A stretch of 33,892 bases of DNA from Chloromonas sp. AAM2 (GCA_004335635.1 QAXH01005360.1:1-33892), one strand, 5' to 3'; positions 10,989 to 22,662 are shown, counted from the stretch's first letter. Made by a program: numbers and translations. Notes: generated by a model not told the origin, from the letters alone.

Positions 10989-13900
10989 TCAGAGCCGGCG
11001 GGTGCGCCCCACCTGTAGCTGAGCCTGCTGCTCCTGGGTGAGGCCGCCCATGCCGTCGTCCTCCTCGCCCTCCTCGCCCTCCTCAAACTCACCCTCCTCT
11101 GCAAAGCGACAAGACACAGGCATGCCGTATGCCATCCCAGCAAGTCTACAATCAGCATACCAGCCTTGGGCTGCAGGTCAAACTTGACAATATGAGTAAC
11201 AGCAAACCACGCAGTGAGCAGCATGTCATGACAAGGACATGCCTCAGACGAAAGCTTATTCCAACCTAACAAACCACTCTTGCCCTGACAGCCTAACCAG
11301 TCCTCACAGACCTTAATTGAGCACTGCTGCTGCCACCTGTGTCGAGCTTTGCCTGCTGCTGGTTGGCACGTCGTGCTCTGTTTGCTCACCTGCCGGCCCC
11401 TGCCTGAATGACTGCCACAGGCCCTTGACGTAGTTGAAGGCGGGCAGCAGCAGCAGCCAGGCGGGCCGGTAGTTGCTGCCGCTGAAGATGTTCATGTCCA
11501 CGTGCAGCTGCTTGTGGCCTGCATGGGACAACACCAGATACAGGGGTCACAGGCAGTGTGAACCACATGCGGCATGTGCTCACATGCAATCGTATGAAGA
11601 CGTGACGAGGCTTGATTTTCCCACCCTGACATTCANNNNNNNNNNNNNACCCTGACATTCACCATTCAGGCCAATGTCAGGGTGTGAAAATCAAGCCAGC
11701 CAGGTTGAAGGGCCAGGTCACAACTCACAAACCCACTTTACCACAAACCGTTGTGGAGTAGGGCTGTGGAATAGAGCTGTGGCAAAAGATCAGTACTGCA
11801 TGTGCTTAGATCACATGCCCGCTATGCAAACCCGCATCCTCCTGCATGTGATCTAAGCACATGCAGGAGGATGCGGGTTTGCATAGCGGGCATGTGCGGT
11901 CCCTCCGACAGTGCCTGTCAGGGACGGAAAGGCTGGCGGGCACCTGTAATGGGACCTGGACTGCTGTTGCAGCTGTGTTTGACAGCGGCCCGCATGTAGG
12001 GGCGGGCAGCCGCTTCGAACAGTGCGGCAAAACACAGCGCACGACATGCAAGCCGAGTCTGCCTCTGAGAGTGATACACAGCAGGAACCCTGCAGACTGA
12101 AGTTGCATGCAAATGCATGAAACTCTGAACCCTTCCACTGCGGCGCAGATGCTCCAGCCATGCGGGCCGTTGTTTCTCCTGATGTGGAACAACCTCTCTC
12201 AACTTAGACCCCATGAACCTGTTGAACCACGTAGTACCCTTAGGACGTCAAGTAAGTAGTGCTGCTCCAGCAGACAACAAGCAAGGCAAGGGCTCACTAT
12301 TGATACAAACCTCTACCAGGAGACTGACCTGGCACATAGTCCACCTCCATGCCACATGCACAGCCTGCAGCTGAGAAGTCGTAGGTGAAGTTGGCAGCAG
12401 TGCCGCCCACGTTGAAGGCGTCTGACTCCTTGGTGCGCTGTTGGTAGAAGTCAAACAGCATGCCAACACCCTGCACATGACCAGGCATTTACAGCACGTG
12501 ATCACGTACATATGAGACCAAAGCCTCGACATGTTCAATGTGTAAGAACGCGCCCACGGCCCACTGGGATGCAATGGGAAATGACATTGCGAGCAAGCCT
12601 ACCCAAACAAGCAGCTGGCAAGTATGGTCCTTGCTGTACGCTACATGCTGGCCATGGGTTGGCTCCATGGTACAGCTTCAACCGCCTGCTTACCGGCAGC
12701 CAGTCGTAGCGCACGAACGCCCGCCCACCCCATGCCTCATCCCGCCCGCCCTGCGCTGTCTCCGCCGCCACCTTCGCCGCACATGCCTCCACCTGGCAGC
12801 AGACAGCCATGCACACGTAAGCACCACAAGAGTGGCAGCAGCAATACAGCTCAAAGCAACTCAGTGTCTGACACACTCAGCACTGTGACTGGCAAGCAGG
12901 AACCAGACGAGAGGCACAACAGACGCAGAGGCAACTGGAAAAAAGCAGTGTGTGCGAATCAGGCAGGTATGGCCCAGCCCAGATCAAGGCGTCTACACCC
13001 GTTGAGCGGGTGGCTGGCTCACCTTGAACGGTCCCACACGGAAGGTGTCCTGCAGCCGCAGGCCCAGGCCCATGGGCCCTTTGTTGAGCTTTCCCCCCTC
13101 GCCCAGCCGCGTCGCCATGATGCCCACGCCCGCGTGGTCCTTGTGGGACAGGAAGCCGTCCTTGAAGCTGTTCACCTCCAGCTGGTACAGCACGTCCTTG
13201 ATGTTGGGACGCAGCACCTCGAAGGCACCACACACCTGGCCAACAGGCAGCCACAGCATGCACCGTCAGCGAGTTCCTGGTGAGATGCCGCAGCTTCTGG
13301 CAGATCAAAGCATGTGACATGGTGTGCACAGCAACAGCACCATGATAGGAAGCCATGACTGTTAGCACTCAGCGCCATGATAGGGGCCGTATGGGGCAAA
13401 AATGTGTGGTTTTCTTCGTCTGCAAGCCTTGCAAACCAACTCAGCTGCTGCGTGCACATGGTGGCCCTTTCGTCCCTACGCTCTGTCGCCTGCCGCTGCT
13501 TGTAATCACATGCGGCGAACGTGTTGTCTGCTCTGGCACCTGTGTGATGTGTCGGGAGCCCCATGGCGGGACGTTGTGCACAATGCTTGCGTGTGCCTCC
13601 CCCTGGAAGCACGTGGTGGTCTTGTCCTTCTCGACCGCCAGGTGGACGTTGAGGGGAAAGCCGCCCCAGCCGTGCCTGCGCACCAACGCAAGCATGCACC
13701 ACACACAAGTCAAGGTGCGCGTCGCCACCCATTTGCACACTCATGCAGTGCTGTAGAAGCTTCGGCCGGTCTTCTGTCCGCTGCCCCTTTCCCTGGCCTG
13801 ATTCAGAAGAACACAGCGTCTGCGCATGTGCTCCGTGCAACTTGTGGCTTGCTGGCTGACGTCAATTCTCATTGTAACCTGTGGCTGGCTGACTGACGTC

Positions 13901-16900
13901 AATTCTTCCATCACCTCAACCAACCTGTAGCAGGCTAGCTAAGGCGCTACCTTGCTGCCATTCCCCTTGCAGCTCCATGCCCTGTGTGGCGCGCACCTGT
14001 TGAGCGGCTGCCCGTCCCACTCGGCCACAAAGCCGCTGATGGCGTCCTCGTGTTCGTACCCGTAGTAGTCCAGGGTAGGCATGATCTGCCAGTCGGCCTC
14101 GGGCACTGCAGAACACGAGCCATTCGTCCAGTTCAGTAAAACTTCACAAGGCGCAGACTCCTCCCACTAAGAGGGATGCGACGATTGCGGTAGAGCGTGT
14201 ATGTTAAGGCGACTGTCAGTGGTACAGTAGTATAGTGGTAGTGGTAGTGGTATAGTGGTATACATCTCTATCGCAAGTCTTATCACAAGACTGGTGATGA
14301 ACTGAGCACAAGGATCAGACAAGGTCCCATGGGCAGGAGACTGGGCCACTGACAAGCAAGGAACGTGCAGTGGGACGTGCAGTAGCTTGCTTGGTTGCTG
14401 CGTACGATGGGTGAGTGCATGGGCAAGTGGCGCATTGTACGATGGGTGAATGCATGGGCAAGTGGCGCGTTGTACGATGGGTGAATGCATGGGCAAGTGG
14501 CGCGTTGTACGATGGGTGAGTGCATGGGCAAGTGGCGCATTGTACGATGGGTGAATGCATGGGCAAGTGGCGCGTTGTACGATGGGTGAATGCATGGGCA
14601 AGTGGCGCACTGTCGGGTCAGAAGCCAAGCGTTCATGCTAAGAGTGTTTTCACTTCGGAATACCGATACTGCCGGGCTTGATCCGTGCCCGGTCAGCTCA
14701 AAGAGTGAGGAATCATCAGCCCCGTGCGCAAGCCACAGAATGCAGTGAATGATGCTATCAGGCAAGTTGAATGAGTCAACACCCCAATACGCGTGCATGG
14801 AATCACTTTGCCAGCATGTGTCAGTGCCAGACCTACACAGGCTTGTGCACACATCTATAGTGGTGACTTGGCCTGCTTACGAGCACAAATGGCCCGCCTA
14901 ACCGCTGGGGCTATGCACTCCGCATACCTGCATAGACATAGCGGTGGTTTGTGCCTTGCATGGGGTCAAAGGTGGGGCCCAGGTCCAGACCCTCTGCCAC
15001 GTAACCTTCGTAACCCGCAATCGCCAACTGCAACAGCCATCACAACACCTGTCGTTAGTAACGTATACCGATGCTGCTACTGGTAAGCATGTCTCGCCAT
15101 GTTGCCTCTTCCTATGACAGGCCTTTCCTGGCCCCTTGCTACACTCCTACACTCAATTCTGTTGCAAGCTCTACTCGCAGCTGGCATGACATCCGAGAAA
15201 TAAGTTACCAGCCTGGCCACAAACTGCATGCCAAGCAGACACTGTGCGTTTGAGCCTTGCCAGGCCTGCAGCCGCTGTTACTCCAAGCACAAGGCATCGG
15301 AGTGAGCCGGGCCCCCACCTGCTCAATGTCCTCTTGTTTGAACGCGTCGCAGTACGTGTTGCGGATCCGGTCCTGCTTGGCGAGCATGGCGGCGTACTCC
15401 TTCTGGGCCCATGCGTTGCCCGCACAGGAAAGGTCGTACATGGTCCTGCACAGGGTTGTTTTAGGCAACGTTTATCCTTTTGCATCATACTATTTATTGT
15501 TTTGTCAGGAGAAAGTGCAAGAGACCTACGGGAAACAGACGGAATTGGCGAAACCAGCCAGGAAACCGGAAATACGTTGATTCAATTATCAAGCATTTGC
15601 TCAACCAATACACTGGTCCTGTACGGCCCAGCATGCAGTGCATGCAGGTATGATGCACTGTCGGCCACAAGCATACCCATGGCTGGCAACCAGCAAATCA
15701 GTAACACAATATGCTCATCGTTCCATTCTGCTCTGTTCACATGCCCTTTTGCTCTCCACCCTCCCACAGCAGTCACTCACACAGCGCATCACGTGTACAG
15801 TAACAAGCGCACCCGACTGCGACTACTCGCTGACTGCAGCATGCCGCTCCTCCGACTTTGAACAACTCCAGTGCCCTTCCTGCTGGTTCGTTTTCTCCAC
15901 TGACCGGCAGTACTAGTAAGGCTTTGATATAATTCCATGTATTGTTAACGGCTTTTCCCCAGTTATAATCTCTAGCTACTTCATTATCTCTATTTCTGTT
16001 CAACAATGTGCCGCACACTTGAGTCAGGTTCAACGGCGTAGGACCCGTGATAACATTGAGTTAGGTGCGATTGTACGTTGATTGTTCGTTCTGTGTACTG
16101 ACCGGTAGTACTCATGTTCGAACTCCTCCGCCTCCAGGTCCTCGGTTCCGCCGTCCTGCGGGTCCTCCATGGCCGCCCACCCGTCGGGCGCAAGCACGCC
16201 CTCGCACATCTGCTCAACGAAAAAGCTGACGGGCGGCAGGCGAGGTCGCATCATGGCCTTGAACATGTCCTGCAAGGGAAGGAGGAGAAGCGGTACAGGA
16301 CAGTCGGATGGAAGCAAACAGGGCAGCATGTAAGCAGGGCTCTTTGCTTTGCAGCCCCTTGGGGGAAGCAAAGCATTAAAAAGCAAAGCTTTTTAAGAGC
16401 GACATCTGCAGCGTGCTGGTGTGGGTTCAATCAGCGCAGACATGTGGGGTAGACACCTGCAGTGTGCCCACTGCATTCATGTGATAAGAAGGTGTGTACA
16501 TCGGGAGCGCTGCTTCACGCTATAAGATGAAGCAATCATCAACAGTCCATAGCAAACAGACAGGAGGTTCAGTCTCCCTGTAACAAGCTCAAGGTGAACC
16601 GCTGCCCAACAGGCTGAGGTGCTTGACTCTTTGTACCCCGGACTGTGTCCACGGCTGGTCCCAGGGGTAGCGAGGCGCCTGACCTGTTGTTTGGTTGCGG
16701 CTGCCGCAGCGGGCGCCTTCTTGCCCTTGGATGCCTCCCTGAACAGCGCCTGGCAGCTCTCGTACAGCCGGTAGCCCACCAGCTGCAGCAGCAACGCCTG
16801 CTTCCAAGGCACGGCCCCGGCGCCCTCGAAGATGATGGGCTGGCCGAAGCTGTTGGTGGGGCAGGAGGGGTGGCTGTCCACAAGAAACATCGGGTTGCGA

Positions 16901-19900
16901 GTCTGTGCGCAACAGCAGTACACACTGTCAGATGCAATCACGGTTTGTGCAGTCAGGACTACAGACATGCCTGATCTAGGCTGGCAGGTATGCCTCCAAA
17001 TTGTTGGGCACACTCGCTGAGAGCTCTGGCGCTGCGCTATGCGAGCACACCACAAGCCAAGCTTGCCGGGCCCACCCTGGTGAGCACAGCCTCAGACCTC
17101 AGCCTCATACTGTCCTATCTGGGCAAAAGGGTCCAGTGAAGGTGCAACGGAAGGGCATTGATCTACGGGCCATGCAGGACACCAGCCTACCTGTTGGTTG
17201 CCTGCGGCCTGTCTCAGCAGCTGGCTGATGATGTTGCGCCGCTGGCGGCTGAAGGCGTCATAGGCTGTGGGGCCCATGGCGGCGCGGCAGGCGTGCGCAT
17301 GGGTTAGCACCACCATGGTCTCACGCCACACCTGCAAGGAACAAGGCGGGTGCGGAACGACTGGGTGATTCGAGCGGCATGCACAAGCAAGATGCAGGCA
17401 ATTATGTATGGGTGTGCGATGACGCAGCAGCATCGGAACGTGATATGCATCAGACAGTGTCTCATTACGCTTTGGCACAACCCTCCAAGCATGGAATACA
17501 TCCAGTGCATGGCAGATGTATGGCCCTGGCCAGATAAGCATAAAGCTCCTATGTGCACTGCACTTCTGTAAGGCAGCATGATGCAGCGAACAAGTTGTGG
17601 ACATGCCTCGTGAGGCCAAAGATCACAGAGCTCCTCACTTGCAGCATTGGTAACCCTGGCACCTGAGAGCTGGCATATACAAGGCCCTCCTTGAGATTTT
17701 CCTTAACTTGTACGTGGACGTGCTGGTGGTGTGCAGACTCTTCATGCAACCCACCAGATGTCACGCTTCAAGACACAAGAATAACGCCTGCCGTGTAGCC
17801 CCACGTGACTCACATTGGTGCCGAGCACTTCATTGATCTGCCCCAGCAGCGCCAGCTCGCCCAGCGCTGGCCTGCCCGCGTCCAGCCGGTCCACCCAGAA
17901 CACGTAGTTGGGCCTGCATGGTCGCCAGGGACAGCTTAGGTGCACTGAGAGCAGGCAACTGCGCCGCATGGTGCTGCCAAACACGACCAAACAAGCCAAG
18001 CACCCCTAAACCGGGTAGATAGATTAAGTCAAAAGTCAGATGAGGTGCCCTTGACGTCTCGTGCAAAGCTGGCCATTCATCTGGGCCATCAGCCCATCCT
18101 GTGGCTTGAGGGCAATGCAAGCCTGCCTGCCAGTGCACCGCCCGCTTACTTGTGCCACTTGTAGGCCGCCTTGATGGACTTGAGGATGGTCCGGTTCTCC
18201 GCAGTGCGGTTGATGCTGGCAGACAGACCGGGCGTGTCAATGAACTCCATCTGTGAAGCCAAGAACCACAAGCGGCAGGCAGGGCAGATGAGTTTACTGC
18301 AGTAGCCCGGATTGCATGACAATGGTGCGGAGTGACTCAGGAACACGTCGTGTCTTGCCCATGGTCTACAGACCATGCATGGTGGGTCCGGAAACGGACG
18401 GTAACCGGCAGGGGGCCCCGGCCAAGCAAAGGACTCCGAGCCTGAGACCAGGCATGACGCCTGACTTGAAGTTCGCTGCGACTTATCCAGAGGCAACCCA
18501 GGTGAATGGGTGCATGGAGAAGATGTCTGTTCGTACCAGATGTGTACGCATCAAAACCAACAAGCAAGTGCCCTGTCACCAGCAGTACCAGGGCACAACG
18601 CCACCAGTCTGCCAGCCCTGACAGTCCTATTTACTGTGTCACACAGAGCGCCCCGGGCCTGCTATGTGGTCGAGGCCCGAAGCATCCCCCGACGCACCTG
18701 TATGCCGTGCACAAGGCCCCTGATGACCTTGACGTGCTTGGTGGCCTCCTTGAAGGCGTTGGTGCGGCTGGCGGGGCGCTCCAGCAGCGAGTTGATCAGC
18801 TCACTCTTGCCAGTGCCTGCACCAAGGCAATACAGCAGGACCTCACGCACCAGCCTTATGCAACATTTACTTCATTTCAGCACGATTCAGCTGCTATGGC
18901 CAGCCGACCATGCTGGCTGGCAACCACTCGTGCTTGAAATCTTCAGCACGTATGCATTGGAGCATGCAGCATCAAGACAAAGACACAAATCCCCTGCTTG
19001 TGCGCCTACTGTCTGATGCTCTGTGTAACCCATCGAAGATCCTCTGTCAGCCTACCCACCGCTGATGCCAATCAGTAGGACCTTGATTTTGATGTCGAGC
19101 TTGCTGTCCGCCGCCTCCCTTCCGTCCAGGAGGCGTGCAGTCTTCTCCGCCTCCCTGGCCAGGTCCACCCGGCGCCCGGCACCCTTGTACAGGGAGGCGC
19201 CCGCCACCTGCTCCACCCGGTTGATCACGCCCATGAACTGCTGAACCTGCTCGTTGTCGTACCGCAGGCCGAGGCGGCCCACGGAGCGGATGAGCTTCAC
19301 GCGCAAATCCTGCATAGAAACATCGGAAAATCGGGTCACGGCTATGGTGTGTGCAGTCTGGCTTACTCCCACCACTGCCACACCATGGCGTGCGTGCCTG
19401 GTGTGATAGGACAGCTGACAGACAGAAGGCCGCATATTCAGTCATATCATTGTTTAACTTGAGCCAACTGGTGGAGCGATGTACCTGTACACGGCCTTGG
19501 ATGCGTGCGCCCTTGCGCTCCTCGGTGGGGTCCACAACCTCCTCCGTGGGAGGTGGCCGGGCAGCAGGCACGGGCGCGGCAGGGACCACAGCCTGGGGTG
19601 CGGCAGGGGGTGGTGCAGCAGCTGTTGGCGGTGCAGGTCGGGCACCTAGCCCACCCGCACCACCAAGGCCGGCTGGGCGAGCTGGCAATGCGGGGGTAGC
19701 ACTAGGACCGGCTGGGCGCGCTGGCAATGTGGGGGTAGCGCTAGGTCCGGCCGGACGCGCTGGCAATGCAGGACCAGCGCTGGGCCCGGCGGCACGAGGC
19801 GGCAGAGAAGGCGTGGCAGTGGGTGCGGCTGGTGTAGCTGGCTGTGCAGGAGTAGGCGCAGGTGCTGCTGGGGTTGGAGCAGCCGGTGTGGGCGCGCCAC

Positions 19901-20581
19901 GTGCTGGAAGTCCACCTGCACCGCTGGATCCCAAACCTCTGGGTGGCAGTGCACCAAGCCCACCGGCAGGGCGCGCAGGCAAGCTGGGCCCAGCACCTGT
20001 GGCTGTTGCTGGTGCCCCTGTTGCTGTTGCTGTTGCTGCTGGGGTGGAAGGGGCAGCTGTCGTACTAGGGCCACTACGAGGTGGCAGAGCGCCAGCTAGA
20101 CCTCGGGGTGGTAGGCCTGGCAGACCTCCTGGCCTTGGTGGGAGGCTTGGCATGCCAGCTGAGGGCGTCGCTGCTGTACAACAGCAACACACGCTTCAGA
20201 TAATGGGCATGCATACAGACATTCCAGGGCTGCGCGATGGTGTACTGCTTGCGTTTGAGCGGATGCTTGTGCACATCTCGCCATGCTTACCAGCTGGCTG
20301 TTGCACGGCCCGGGCGGTCTCCTGCTCCTCGAGCTCGGCTTCGCTAACTTCCTCGTATTCCTGCAGATGAGAAGGAAAGATCGTCACTTGCCCGCCAAGG
20401 GCTTCATCATCGTCATCATCATGCAGCCGTCAGCTTGACCCTTACCTCATCACTATCCCCGTCGTTCACTGGCTCCCTGTACACAATCAACAATGCGAAT
20501 TTGCGTTCAATGCGCCGTAAGCATTGCTATGAGTGCGATCTGCCTGTCGAGCAACTTGCAAACCACTGACCTGGTGGCCAT
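10989..20581 (-). CDS. Toc159-family chloroplast preprotein import receptor (GTPase)
   Basis: The model has 20 exons, read downward: 20581-20571, 20476-20446, 20360-20291, 20173-19485, 19309-19060, 18816-18698, 18250-18150, 17913-17814, 17331-17191, 16902-16684, 16269-16103, 15445-15319, 15027-14928, 14105-13997, 13675-13540, 13235-13023, 12792-12694, 12470-12329, 11518-11390 and 11098-10989. Every junction is GT-AG and in phase, giving about 1,020 aa. Residues 1-37 are acidic (REPVNDGDSDE...). A Pro/Ala/Gly-rich A-like domain runs to about 260. The G domain follows: P-loop GISGTGKS at about 348-355, INSLLE, AFKEATKHV, DTPG at 395-398, VFWVDRLD and the Toc-typical THA at about 467. The rest is an M-type membrane-anchor domain with aromatic, beta-rich stretches (LDYYGYEHEDAISGFVAEW, GGFPLNVHLAVE) and an acidic tail. 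The family captures precursors at the outer envelope and binds GTP. In Chlamydomonas the paralogues are Toc120 and Toc90; I cannot tell which this is. Confidence 0.92.
11611..11695. repeat. Inverted repeat spanning the assembly gap
   Basis: CTTGATTTTCCCACCCTGAC (11611-11630, continuing to 11633) is matched in reverse complement at 11673-11695 with one mismatch in 23 bases. The 13-N gap (11636-11648) lies between the arms. It sits in the intron between Toc exons 18 and 19. Confidence 0.85.
11636..11648. other. Assembly gap (13 N)
   Basis: Thirteen undetermined bases. ACCCTGACATTCA occurs immediately before the gap (11623-11635) and again immediately after it (11649-11661), so the two contig ends may overlap and the gap may be artificial. 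No coding exon is affected. Confidence 0.98.
11812..11896. repeat. Perfect 39-bp inverted repeat (hairpin)
   Basis: The left arm 11812-11850 begins CACATGCCCGCTATGCAAAC. Its exact reverse complement is at 11858-11896, separated by the 7-base spacer ATCTAAG. The 15 bases TGCATGTGCTTAGAT just left of the arm are themselves the reverse complement of spacer-plus-arm sequence. It lies in the same Toc intron as the gap, 163 bp from it. Confidence 0.93.
14402..14611. repeat. Six-copy 35-bp minisatellite in a Toc intron
   Basis: Six contiguous 35-bp units start at 14402, 14437, 14472, 14507, 14542 and 14577, each opening GTACGATGGGTGARTGCATG. Two variants alternate: A has GAG and ends CATT; B has GAA and ends CGTT. 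The order is A B B A B B', with the last unit ending CACT. The array lies between Toc exons 13 and 14. A GTAGTGGTATAGTGG-rich microsatellite sits nearby at 14224-14262. Confidence 0.95.
19640..19800 (-). repeat. 39-bp coding repeats in the Toc A-like domain
   Basis: On the minus strand the exon carries successive in-frame copies of a 13-codon unit reading LPARPAGPSATPx, with more diverged relatives (LPPRAAGPSAGPA, LPARPAGLGGAG) on either side. Land-plant Toc159 A domains are acidic and also vary in length through internal repeats; this one is Pro/Ala/Arg-rich. Confidence 0.8.
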
Positions 20582-21184
20582 GATGGACGACGGCCTTCCC
20601 CAGATGACGAGCGGTGTCCTCTCCTCGCTCGCTGTGCAATTCCGGCTGCTGGATGCGTGAGATGGAGACGTGCACAACAAGAGATGGGTCACTTTTGCAG
20701 CGAACAAACCGATTTCCGGTTTTGATAGAATGGCCTCACGCTGTTCGCTTGGCTTGATGATTGCACCATTGACCTATGCCAACGCACTTTCCATCCATGA
20801 CGGAAAGGCTTGATTGGATCGGCAAACTTCAAACTCCACTGCGGTGATGGTGTAGAGTAGGACACATTCTGTATCGCATGTGCCCGTGCTGGCTAGCATG
20901 GCGAGAACATTGTCCATACACATGTATGGGTGAAACAATCTTCCAGTTCCTGACTATGAGGTGTTAAACCCATCTTACAATGGCCATATGATTGTCTTCG
21001 CGCGTTAGCCCGTGTAACTTGCGCTCTGCGATGTACTTCTAACTGGACTGCAATGTACTTCCACTGGCAGGTTACAAGTTATGGCTTACAGGTTATGGCT
21101 AAGGGACCGCCTTTGCGCAGCAGCCCGTATCGGAAAGCAACAGCCAAAGCAGAAAGAACATTACCAACTCATAAAAACCATAAC

Positions 21185-21312
21185 CAAGGGACTCACCACC
21201 CCTTGCTGACACGGCCAGATTCACCCTTCGCTAGGAGAAATTTATGCAATTTGCGCAAACAGTATATGTTTGCGTTGGACGTGCTTCATGTTGTGCACTC
21301 CCTCCTTGTAAG
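21185..21312 (+). repeat. Dispersed repeat family A, copy 2
   Basis: It begins CAAGGGACTCACCACCCCTT and includes GCTGACACGGCCAGATTC, then TATGTTTGCGTTGGACGTGC, and ends CACTCCCTCCTTGTAA. It is collinear and strongly similar to the copy at 30327-30455 and less similar to the inverted copy at 3559-3677. Confidence 0.85.
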
Positions 21313-22073
21313 AAATCAATGGCCTCTGAAGCGCTTCTAACCAGGCCATGCTGCAGCCTGAGTCTCATTGGGGCATCAGTACCCCATCAGTCGGCAGACT
21401 TGAGCAGAGAGGCAGAGAGAAGTAACGGAATACCGACAGATGTCTAATCTCCACTGTGATGTTTTACCAACAATCTGATTTGAATCATAAGGATCCCCAG
21501 TTTCTGACTTTGCCTTGTGGCATGGTTTACCAACAATATGAATCCAAAGTAGGGAGTCCCTTCGCCACGACAAGGCACCTCCAATATCTGCTAGGAGCAA
21601 CACAGCGATGTATGAGCAACCCAGAAAAGACTGGTCATTGCAACTATTTGTAAACACGTGTTTGAATTCACGCGGTTGCGCTTGCCTGGAATGGCCAAGC
21701 TGGTTTAAGCGTACGGCGCTTTGCCTTGGGTTTGCCTCTAAAACACGCGGGTGAAGAGGATTGGCCAAAAGGTGGCACAAGCATGCACTCGCTGGGGCCG
21801 ACGTTGAGAATTGCACCGCTCAATAGAGCAACTGACGTGGGCAACACGAGAGCAGTTGTTTGAAGTCGCACCAGTACGTCCATAGTCACATCAAGAATTT
21901 GAAAAGATTTTCTTGACATCACTGGCTCGCTTGATTGAGGCCGTCCAAAGTGTGAATTGTGTTGGAGGCGGGTGGATGCTTGACAAACGTGCTGGCATGC
22001 CCATGCGTTAACGACCCATGTTCTTGTGACGGCAATCACCGCGCCATCTATTTTATGTTAAGTTGAGTATTCT

Positions 22074-22275
22074 TAAAAAAAGAAGTTTGCCAGTTCTGGG
22101 ACAGTTCGTGTAAGTCAGACAGTGACGTGGTGCAGGTGTGTAAATGTGGCGTTGATTTCTTGTCATGTGAGACTGAGATGTGGCGCCCTGGTTGGAGTGG
22201 TAGACGGTGCGGTGACCAATTCTGAAGAACTGGGAGTCCCAGAATTGTCCCAGAACTGGCAAACATCTTTTTTTT
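22074..22275. mobile_element. MITE-like element with terminal inverted repeats
   Basis: The left terminus, after an A-run, carries GTTTGCCAGTTCTGGGACA at 22085-22103. The right terminus carries the reverse complement at 22246-22264, followed by ACATCT and a T-run. Over 22081-22103 and 22246-22268 the arms match at 22 of 23 positions, and the flanking A and T runs extend the symmetry. The element is about 200 bp and has no coding capacity, as expected for a non-autonomous DNA transposon. No clear target-site duplication could be fixed because of the homopolymers. Confidence 0.75.
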
Positions 22276-22662
22276 GTTGATGTTCAAGCCTAGTCAAACC
22301 AAGGCGCTCCTCTGAAATATGTGTATGACTCGACAGTAGCATCCAAGTCATGCAGGTGCAACCCAGCTGCAGTTTGGTTGTCTGTCACTGGGTCCAATGG
22401 ATTGGGCGTTTGGTAGAATTCGACGGGTGTATTGCCAGGATTCCGTGCAGGTTCCTGTAGAGGTTGTGCAGTCAATGCCCCCGCAAATTCGTCCTTATTC
22501 TGGGACAGACCACGATCCATACAAAGCTGCAAGAGCGCTGGTTGACTGTTGATTTGCTGGCAATGCTCACACCAACAAAATCAAAGCTCATGCAAAGCCA
22601 AGGGTGGTGTGTGATGCTGCTCCTTGATTGAAGCAGTACTTTGGCCGCTATCATGTCGGCAG

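Larger units (their letters stand above)
20582..22662. other. Intergenic: Toc gene upstream region with repeats
   Basis: Both flanking genes are on the minus strand, so this holds the promoter and 5' UTR of the Toc-type gene and the 3' UTR of the ankyrin gene. Open frames are short and have no splice-consistent continuation. It contains a dispersed-repeat copy (21185-21312) and a MITE-like element (22074-22275). I could not point to a TATA box or other promoter motif with confidence. Confidence 0.55.

Noticed and set aside
13172..13840. 222-codon minus-strand frame spanning two Toc exons
   Set aside because: It is in a different frame from the Toc protein over both exons and crosses their intron; the spliced Toc frame carries the conserved residues.
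14402..14611. CRISPR-like array
   Set aside because: Units are contiguous with no unique spacers, and the context is a eukaryotic intron.
14283..14852. Minus-strand frames with repeated HLPMHSPIVQ-type units
   Set aside because: They are translations of the 35-bp intronic minisatellite. The flanking Toc exons splice past it in phase.
19351..20370. 339-codon open frame on the plus strand
   Set aside because: It is the complement of the Pro/Ala-rich Toc exon; the GC-rich repeat leaves the opposite strand open. It has no own splice or motif support.
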